A DNA stretch of 63,778 nucleotides from Paracamarosporium sp. OC-R06-R3 (lineage: Eukaryota; Ascomycota; Dothideomycetes; Pleosporales; Didymosphaeriaceae): positions 1 to 63,778 of the forward strand of contig JACVRA010000235.1 in NCBI GenBank assembly GCA_019828545.1, read 5' to 3'. Below, piece after piece: positions 56,601 through 63,778 of this stretch (position 1 is its first letter; each line of letters begins with the position of its first letter). The position numbers and the translations under genes were made by a program. The notes under the pieces are model-generated. The model had not been told where the DNA came from. It did not search any database and was given only the letters and a program-made list of their open reading frames with translations.

Positions 56601-57640
56601 GGTGGGGCTCAAAGAATATCTTGGAGGGTAGATATTCACAAGCTCAGTTCTTCTTCATCAATGTGGCAATGCTTGTCTCGGCGCAATTGTGGGGCCAGCT
56701 GTTCACCCTTGCACCCGAGATTGCGCGTGCAAGAAGCGCCGTTTCTAGGGTCGCCGGTCTCATTGAGCTCAAGAGTGACAACCCTCAGACATCTTCAGGA
56801 CGATCATCCCCTAGCGATTTCGATTTAGATGCGGAGAAGAAAGACATCGAAGCCCTTGGGGACTCTCCGGTGCCATTATCAGCGGATGGTGGTGCAACAG
56901 TTGAATTCCGCGATGTTACTTTCGCGTATCCAGCTCGCCCGACTGCTCCTGTCCTCCAATCGTGCTCGCTCTCGATTCGCCCTGGGAAGTTTTACGCCTT
57001 GGTAGGACCTTCTGGTGCCGGAAAGAGTACAATCCTTGCATTGTTGGAGCGTTTCTACACGCCAGCCTCGGGACACATCCTTTTGAATGGCCTGGATATC
57101 TCACAGCACCGCAATACATCATTCAGGGATGATATTGCTTATGTACCTCAAGAAAATGTGTTGTTCCAGGGAAGCATTAAATTTAATCTATCCCTTGGCG
57201 CAAGACCTGGCTACACACCGACAGACGAAGAAATCCACGAAGCTTGCAAACTTGCCAATATCCACGATACAATCATGAGCTTGCCTCAAGGATACGACAC
57301 CGACTGTGGAGCTAATGGGTCACAATTATCAGGCGGCCAGCGACAGCGACTGTCCATCGCCCGCGCGCTTGTGCGCAAGCCTAAGCTACTTCTCCTTGAC
57401 GAAAGTACCAGCGCGCTTGATGCGGAAAGTGAAAAGGCTCTTGAACTTGGCCTCGAGCGAGCCGTGAAGGGCCATGGTGTCACTGTTATAGCTATTGCTC
57501 ATCGACTGCGAACAATTGCCAAGGCGGACGTGATCTTCCTCGTTGACGGAGGCAAGGTCGTTGATCAAGGTCGACACGAAGAGCTGGTAGAGAGAAGTGA
57601 GAGTTATCGTGTCAATGCTTTGCATCAAATGCTGGCTTGA
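53650..57640 (+). CDS. Full-size ABCB/MDR-type ABC transporter, two exons
   Basis: About 1313 residues, organised TMD-NBD-TMD-NBD. Exon 1 is 53650-54604 and exon 2 is 54654-57640; the 49-nt intron is in phase 1. The first NBD has Walker A GLSGSGKST, signature LISGGQKQR and Walker B ILLLDEATAALD. The second has GPSGAGKST, LSGGQRQR and LLLLDESTSALD, so both sites look competent. A charged linker of about 60 residues (EEDPDAIEQ...KTKEEDAAI) separates the halves. Size and layout match multidrug-type exporters of the plasma membrane. An ABCB gene beside a SidD/SidF pair (SitT in Aspergillus) is a known siderophore-cluster arrangement, so export of the siderophore or its breakdown products is a reasonable guess, not shown. 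An exact SreA-type site lies upstream. Confidence 0.95.
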
Positions 57641-59255
57641 TCAACTTGTAGATTACATTGCATTATCTTTTTAGCGTGCATATCATAGACTAATTGTACG
57701 GCAAGTACTGTTTAGACTTGCTATTCTTTTCTCGTTATCAATGGGCTTTCGGATTTGATTATTGCATATTATGCGCGTGTGATGGTTTAAAGGCATGCAC
57801 GTTGTTTGTCCTCATAGAAAGTCAAGATTCAGATGATGCTTAGGTGTGATGCCCTTCAAACGAACATCGAGCGTTGTAGGCGCTTCACAGAAGAACCCGC
57901 GCCGTGGTCACTTGTTCTTGTCCGTAAGCAAAACACCGCAGCTTCAGAACAGCAAACACGTACGAGCTAGGCCTACCAGTATTTACCGCCACACCCGTCC
58001 TCTTCCATCCATTCTTCCATTTTCACACCACCCTAGCACATGAGACACGTTTTGCATCCGAAGGCCTACCGAGTACGGTCACATGCACGGACGGACGCAA
58101 CCTCTCACTCTCACTCTCACCCTCACCAAGCACGTGGCCGCGCCTGCAAACCACAGAACCGCGCTTTAGCCCGAAAATGTGTCACGGCCGGGCATGCACG
58201 ACACGGTGTGCGTTCATTGAGTCGTGATCGAGGATGGCACGTGCGATTATGCGAAATAGATAACTAGGCGGGAGGTATTTCGCGTAGGAATGGTGAAAAA
58301 GATGGGATGCAATATGTGGAGTTAGGTTATGGTTGATAGATCTTCTAAATTGTACATAATTTATCTCGGTCCATTTATTGACGGCATGCGCGATGAGATC
58401 TCACCGGCTTGTAGATGCTGACTATGCGTTACACCAGCGTCGGGTCGCTGGTGGGACGGCTGGGATGTGGTTGTGATTTGGGAGTTTCCGCCGAGAGAAT
58501 GGGGCATTGATGTATTAGAGAAGCGCTAGCGGTTGTGCTCGATTGTAAGGTCTACAGTACTGCGCACACCTTCTTTCCTCGACACTCGTTGTTGTTGCTT
58601 CTTGTTTGGATATCAACCCCGGTGAGGTGACATATTCACCTTTATCGATCTACAAGAGCTTGCGCGTCACGCAGCCCTGGGCATACTTAGACATGAATTG
58701 TTGGCCTCCGATATAGGCAATTAATGATCTACGCAAGCGGAACCTGCATAACTTTGCGCATATTAAAAGATGCCATTGTATCTACAGATGCCGTCGATTC
58801 AGGTTTTGGCGAGAAGGACTCAATACTGGAACAATAACGATACATGAGGCGAACAATAACAAGCGGTGATCACCTCCCTTTCACCTCACTCAATTGACAA
58901 TAAGAAGGCGACGCTTGACTTGAGTTCACCCCCGCCAGCCCTCAGTTTCGCGACGCCTGATTGGCCGAAACGACACTTTTCCATCCTCAAAAACCTACTC
59001 ACCATTCACTTCACCACCCAGACACTGGAAAACTTCTCAAACTGTAAGTACAATGGGGACAATAGAAGCTGCTCCCAATCTCCCATATATAAGACCACGC
59101 TTCATCAAGTTTGCACCTCTTCTCATCACTCAAATTCTCTTCTTCATACATTCGTACTGCTCGCACACTGCACTGCAAAGCTTTCTCCAGACTACTGGTT
59201 TGGTCTTTATCCATTTCTTCATTACCAATACATTGTACAATCTCAGCTTTTCCAA
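57641..59255. other. Gene-poor region between the cluster and the orphan gene
   Basis: About 1.6 kb. It includes a CTCTCA/CTCACC-type short repeat at about 58101-58130. Open frames at 57846-58043 and 58040-58267 (+) are low complexity and not called. Probably 3' tail of the ABC gene, promoter and leader of the next gene, with nothing else recognisable. Confidence 0.5.
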
Positions 59256-60717
59256 ATGGCTGGACCTATCGACAAACGTGTCACCCGCAGCAGCAAGCGT
59301 ACCAAGGAGGATGCCTCCGACGGCCTCGAGCTCAAGTTCAGCGTGACTGCTCCTATCGCGACCGGTGTGGACAATGATCCCTCTACGGCTTCTGACACTG
59401 AGACTGTGGCTGAGTCTGTCGATTCTGTCACTGAGACTGCTGGCGACAAGTTCGAGTCCGATGAAACTTCCATCAATGCTGTCGCTGAGTCCTCCGCCGA
59501 CGCTGCCGTTGATTCCTCCACCAAAACCGGCGTCAAGTTCATCATCAACCTCAAAACCGAGAAGATCCGAGTTGTCAATCCCAAGAAGCGCACCGCTGAT
59601 GGCCTAAGCGTCGAAACCCCGGACGCCGCTGCCCCAGTCTGGGATGAGAACGCCCGTATCTTCGCCGCTCGTATCGCGAGATATACTGAAGATGAGCTCG
59701 AAGTTGCTCTCACCCTTGCAGGTCTGTTTACCTATTGTTACCCAATGCGGGGTGAGATACCACTTGACAATGGCTGACGTTTGCTCTACAGGCATGCGAA
59801 ATGGTTCTCCGGCTCGCAAGAAGGTCAAATTCACTCACTCGAAGGACGATTCTAGGAGAGAGTCTGCCACTCCTAGCACCGAGGCTGACTTCACCGACAA
59901 CGCTGGCACCGACAAACTTGAATCCGACGATGACGATGAGCCCGCTGAGCCTGTTCAAGACGCCATCATTCTCAAGAAGTCCCAGACTACCCGCAAGAAT
60001 CGTATCGTCGACCCATCCAAGCCCGCTGATGCTCTTCTCATCGCTCACGCCACCAAGGCTGGTATCGACATCTACGACAGCGACGCTGAGAGTCTTGATG
60101 GCGATGTTGCTGCTTCTACCACCTCCAAGCCTGAGCTCTTTCGCAATGTTCTTTGGGGTCCGGCAGCCGATGACTTCTCCGACAACGTTTCCTTTCCGAC
60201 GGAACCTGAATTCAACCAGTTCGTTCCCGGTCGCTGGGAGCGACTTCCGGATGGTACCATCAAGGACCAGAAGCACAAGCTACTCGTGCGCCTCACCTCC
60301 CAGGACGGCAAAAAGACCATCTTCAAGAACCCTCCGCCGAAGGATTGGACGAACCAGAAGGCCATCACTTGCCTCAACAAGCGTATTTCGCAGCAGATTC
60401 GCCGAAACACTAGCGTTCGCTTCCGCCCGGAGGTCGAGTCCTACGTGCACGAGGAGCGCGACTGGATCAACAAGAATCTCGTCGCTGGCAAGCCCCCCAA
60501 TGGCTGGAAGGCATTCGTCGCGAACTTCAACGTCATGTTCGCAGGCAAGGTACTTGATGGTTACGATACACCGCGTCCGATTCGCAGCCACTCTTCGCTG
60601 ACCAAGGAGATCGAGCGCTTTCGCAAGGAGTTCTACTCCAAGGGTAAGGTGCCTGTTATCAAGGGCGGCAAGACTGTCATCAAGGGCGGCAAGAAGGGTA
60701 AAGGCAAGGCCGAGTAG
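59256..60717 (+). CDS. Uncharacterised acidic/lysine-rich protein, two exons
   Basis: About 463 residues. Exon 1 is 59256-59721 and exon 2 is 59792-60717; the 70-nt intron is in phase 1. I do not recognise a domain. The N-terminal half is Ser/Thr/Asp/Glu-rich and low complexity, with a basic patch at residues 5-16 (DKRVTRSSKRTK) and another, ARKKVKF, just after the junction; both look like nuclear-localisation sequences. The middle (WGPAADDFSDNVSFPTEPEF) and the region GRWERLPDGTIKDQKHKLLVRL ... RRNTSVRFRPEVESYVHEERDWI look folded and conserved. The tail repeats KGGK and ends KGKGKAE. A nuclear or chromatin-linked role is a guess from composition only. Codon use is strongly C-rich at third positions, like a well-expressed gene. 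Confidence 0.78.
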
Positions 60718-61717
60718 ACGCATGATGGCCAACAATCATAGGTGTTATACCCTAGCTTAACCTTTACAGATGCAGGCATCTGCAGAGTTACTGGTAACTC
60801 TACCAATTGTATATTCTCAGCTAAGCTGCTGATAGTTCTGTGTCAAATCACAAAGATAGTCAATATTCATTTTAAAAAACGTTCGTGCTTGGTCCCATGA
60901 GATGTGTGATGCTTTCCAACAAACGTATATTGGTTGAGCGGACAACCGCATAAACTTTTGTAGGCATAACATGTTGTACATAAATAATTTGTCGGGCTTT
61001 GAAGCCAACCATGCTATGCTACGCTTGATTGTACAACAGGCACACAGTCACAGTCACAGTGACGGTCAGCATGTTACCTGGAATGTCTGGTACGCAGACA
61101 AAGCACAAGAACCTCATGTGCTACTACTTGCACGATTTTCCAAACTATTTCGAGCTTCAGTTCAAGTGAAAAGCTGAGAAGTCTTAACACATTATAAATT
61201 AGTACAAGAGCTTCATGAACTTCTGTTAAAGCATCTACTGACTTCCGTGTATCTACCTGGGGAAAGGTAGTACGCGACGACCCTCGAATTGCACGATATC
61301 CTTACTGGCATGCAGTACGACGACACACAGGTGCTCCAGGGTCGCTTGTGATTCCTTCTAGGACGGTGTAGCAATGCAACCCGACTCGGGAAACACGTGA
61401 CTGGTACTCGGACCCGAAGTCCGGCCAGCCAATCAAAAGCAGCGGAGAGTACATGCTTGCCAATCTACAGATTATCCATGACGCCGATGGAAATATTGGA
61501 TATCATACAAACATTCCACAACGGCGAACCTATGCATGAGGCGTCATGTGGAATGGATGCTCTGGCAAAGCCAGCTTGTTATGTATACTCCCACCTCAAA
61601 TATCCCAACTATCACGGACCTGAACACCCACTCTCGTTTGCACTCGTTGCACTCGATGCACTCTTTTACTTTTCTTAGTGTGCAATACCCTACCCTCATT
61701 TGATGTAGAGTTGTTCA
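60718..61717. other. Intergenic region
   Basis: 1 kb. It has a CACAGT-type short repeat at 61041-61061. A 93-codon frame at 61397-61678 (+) shows no motifs. No gene called. Confidence 0.5.
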
Positions 61718-63452
61718 ATGAGTGAGTTTTATCGGACGATCCATTTGAGCATGAGCTAAACGTATCACGAAGTGATCATACATACACTCGCTCTCGCTCC
61801 AATAGTGCCGCTGGTTGCTGGACAACTGGGACTTGACCTTGGGGGCCTTGATCCACTAAGTGGACTTGTTGGAGGTGCAACTGTGATTGGAACTGGAATA
61901 CCAGCTGTTACCACCGGCGACCCTGGACTATTAGGAGGCCTTGGAAGTGGATTAGGTGACCTTCTCGGCGGCGGGCTACTCGGCGGAGGAACGGCAATTG
62001 GGACTGGAGACCCTGCCGCTGCCACAAGCGATCCTGGACTATTAGGAGATCTTACAGGTGGATCAGGTGGACTACTCGGCGACGGACTACTCGGAGGCGG
62101 ACTACTCGGCGATGGAACTGCAATTACAACTGGAGATCCTGCTGCTGTTACTGGACCCGCAAATGGTGGCCTCCTAGATGGCATTGGTGATGCAGTTGGT
62201 GGGTTGCTCGGTGGCGGAACCGCAATTGCAACTGGAGACCCTGCTGCTGGTGGTCCCGGAAATGGTGGCATCCTAGGTGGCGTTGGTGATGCAGTTGGTG
62301 GGTTGCTCGGTGGCGGAACTGCAATTGCAACTGGAGATCCTGCTGCTGCTACTGGACCCGCAAATGGTGGCCTCCTAGGTGGCGTTGGTGATGCAGTTGG
62401 TGGGTTACTCGATCTCGGGCCCGCAGGCTGGGCGTTCCAGGGCTGCTACTCTGATGCGAATACTCCTGAGGATGGCATTCTGCACCCCGCGCCCTTAGGT
62501 CAAAGGATGAGCTCAGAGGTTTGTATCACTATATGCACTACGTCGGGCATCTTATTGCCGGTCAATTATGCCGTCGTGTATGATAGTGACTTTTGCCTTT
62601 GTCAAACCGAGCTTCAGCACACTCTGAGTCAGGATAACTGCTTTGAGAGTTGTACTGGTCTGGGTGATGTGCTTCAACAAACATGTGGGGCGGCCGGAAA
62701 GGGTGTGGTTTATCAACGAGGAGGACAGGTGAGTACAAGTTTTGGTTCATTGGATTGGTCCTGAGGTTATTGTCTTGTGCTGACGCTGGAATATGAATCA
62801 GACTCCGACCCCAGGGACTGGTGGTCAAACCCCAGGTGGCGGCGGTCAAACGGGTCAAGATGTCGACGAGGATGGTGCAGAGACATCGGCAACACCAACT
62901 GGGGATATAGGAGCGACTCCGACTGAGACTGAAACTCTGCCAGGCCAAGGCAATACCGGCGGAACTAATAATGAGGACTCGAGTCCAGGAACTGGCGATG
63001 AAACCCCGACTGACACGAATCCAGACGACACCCCGACTGACACGAATCCAGACGAAACCCCTCCAGACGAGGGGAATGCCGGTGAAGTTCCGGGAGACAA
63101 TGAAAATCCTGGAGGCGATGATCAACTACCAAGTACCGTTGCGTCAACTGGGGGGCCAACAGCCACGCCGACTGGGACTGGAATTCTGCCAGGCCAAGGC
63201 AATAATGGTGGAACTAACAACGGAGACTCTAGTCCCGACACCGAGAATCCTGGAAATGGTGAAAATAACGGGCCATCAACTACCGGTACGCCAACGGAGG
63301 AACTACCAATAGAATCGCCTATTGCTACTTCTACAAAGGGTAGTATCTTGCTTCCTAGTGCATCCAGTACTCCAGGTGAAGGTAATACTGGTGGGAATAA
63401 TAATGAGGACTCAAGCCCTGACACTGAAAGTCCGCCAGGCCAAGATGAGCAG
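61718..63452 (+). CDS. Secreted Gly-rich protein with a WSC-like domain (3' end uncertain)
   Basis: The model starts with a coding exon of only four bases (ATG A, 61718-61721), then a 51-nt intron with a perfect GTGAGT donor (61722-61772). Exon 2 is 61773-62728, then comes a 73-nt intron, then exon 3 (62802 to about 63452). The mature start reads MMIIHTLALAPIVPLVAG, a signal peptide. Next come Gly/Leu/Asp repeats (GGLLGGGTAIATGDPA and relatives). A Cys-rich segment from GWAFQGCYSD to GVVYQRG has eight cysteines and resembles a divergent WSC carbohydrate-binding domain. Exon 3 encodes a Pro/Thr/Ser/Gly/Asn-rich, probably O-glycosylated stalk. A GTGAGT donor at 63453 suggests splicing continues beyond the visible part. 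The frame stays open to 63773 if unspliced, but that tail looks unlike the rest. A cell-wall or extracellular location is inferred. Confidence 0.72.
62156..62410 (+). repeat. Tandem 99-102-bp repeat coding for Gly-rich units
   Basis: About two and a half near-identical copies, each beginning CCCGCAAATGGTGGC or CCCGGAAATGGTGGC and coding for GDAVGGLLGGGTAIATGDPA. Older, more diverged copies lie upstream to about 61870. Confidence 0.85.
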
Positions 63453-63778
63453 GTGAGTGGGTTCCTCCATTTTTTCAGTGCTACTTCACTTTGTGCTCAA
63501 ACGGTAGGTCATGCTCATTCCTTATCGTATCATGTATTTCCGCAAAGCGAAATAAATACTGGCCTGAAGTACATACAGCCATTGTTCTCTGAGATGATTT
63601 GCTCGTTCCTGGTATATGTGGACTTAGATATCATTGTATCGAGAATAGGCCCAAGTTCAATTCATCGACGACTTATCCATGTTCTCGTTTTCGGTGAAAC
63701 TAGCACAATATTCAAGCATCGTATGTATGAAACTATTAATCGTGTGCCTGTTGAATGGACTCTAGCTAGCTGAGCATT

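Noticed and set aside
59801..60601. 266-codon plus-strand frame inside the orphan gene
   Set aside because: It overlaps exon 2 of the 463-residue protein in another frame and has Ser/Arg/Thr-rich shadow composition. The spliced frame is better supported by its junction and length.
63453..63773. Unspliced C-terminal extension of the WSC-like protein
   Set aside because: Composition changes abruptly from stalk-like to hydrophobic or random exactly after a perfect GTGAGT donor, so it is more likely intron or unrelated sequence.
1..63778. tRNA, rRNA and CRISPR arrays
   Set aside because: No GGTTCGANNCC-type box with a paired acceptor stem was found, no rRNA-like conserved blocks, and no spaced direct repeats outside coding repeats. 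This was by eye, so a tRNA with an intron could be missed.

Overview
The window is 63.8 kb of nuclear DNA from a filamentous ascomycete. The signs are short introns (mostly 43-73 nt, GT-AG, often with a CTAAC-like branch site), compact genes on both strands, a HET-domain NLR, a GprK-like receptor with an RGS domain, and an NPS6/SidD-type siderophore synthetase. The mix of families suggests a Dothideomycete, probably Pleosporales; that placement is inference. One run of 43 Ns (31752-31794) shows a draft assembly. I saw no rRNA, tRNA, CRISPR or recognisable transposon.

Layout. 0.2-14 kb is mostly housekeeping: a flavin monooxygenase (-), the nuclear 5'-3' exoribonuclease RAT1 (-), divergently paired with the tether USO1 (+), then a pepsin-type aspartic protease (+) and an NmrA-like protein (+). 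14-28.7 kb holds a ubiquitin-like-domain protein whose splice rebuilds a zinc ribbon (-), an extended SDR (+), a vacuolar M20 carboxypeptidase (-), a 7TM-RGS receptor (-), a rhodopsin-domain membrane protein (-), a BTB protein (+), a Dal5-type MFS transporter (-) and a probable pseudogene (-). 29.4-33 kb is a HET-NB-TPR NLR (+) with near-identical 126-bp TPR repeats, interrupted by the assembly gap. 34-39.4 kb has an acidic protein with five LV[RQ]WV motifs (+), a TauD dioxygenase (-) and an UNC93-like transporter (+).

39.6-57.6 kb is a hydroxamate siderophore cluster: NRPS (A-T-C-T-T-C), SidI-like acyl-CoA ligase, SidF-like hydroxyornithine acyltransferase ending in the peroxisomal signal AKL, a SidA-related but divergent monooxygenase, and a full-size ABC transporter. 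Its intergenic regions carry eight exact copies of the nine-base motif ATCWGATAA known for SreA-type iron-responsive GATA repressors, plus three one-mismatch copies. This makes iron control the best-supported regulatory inference here. No SidH-type hydratase is in the window.

57.6-63.8 kb contains a lysine-rich orphan protein (+) and a secreted WSC-like glycoprotein (+) whose 3' end is uncertain at the right edge.

Exon limits were placed by eye from splice consensus, reading frame and family motifs. They are mutually consistent in frame but unconfirmed by transcript data.
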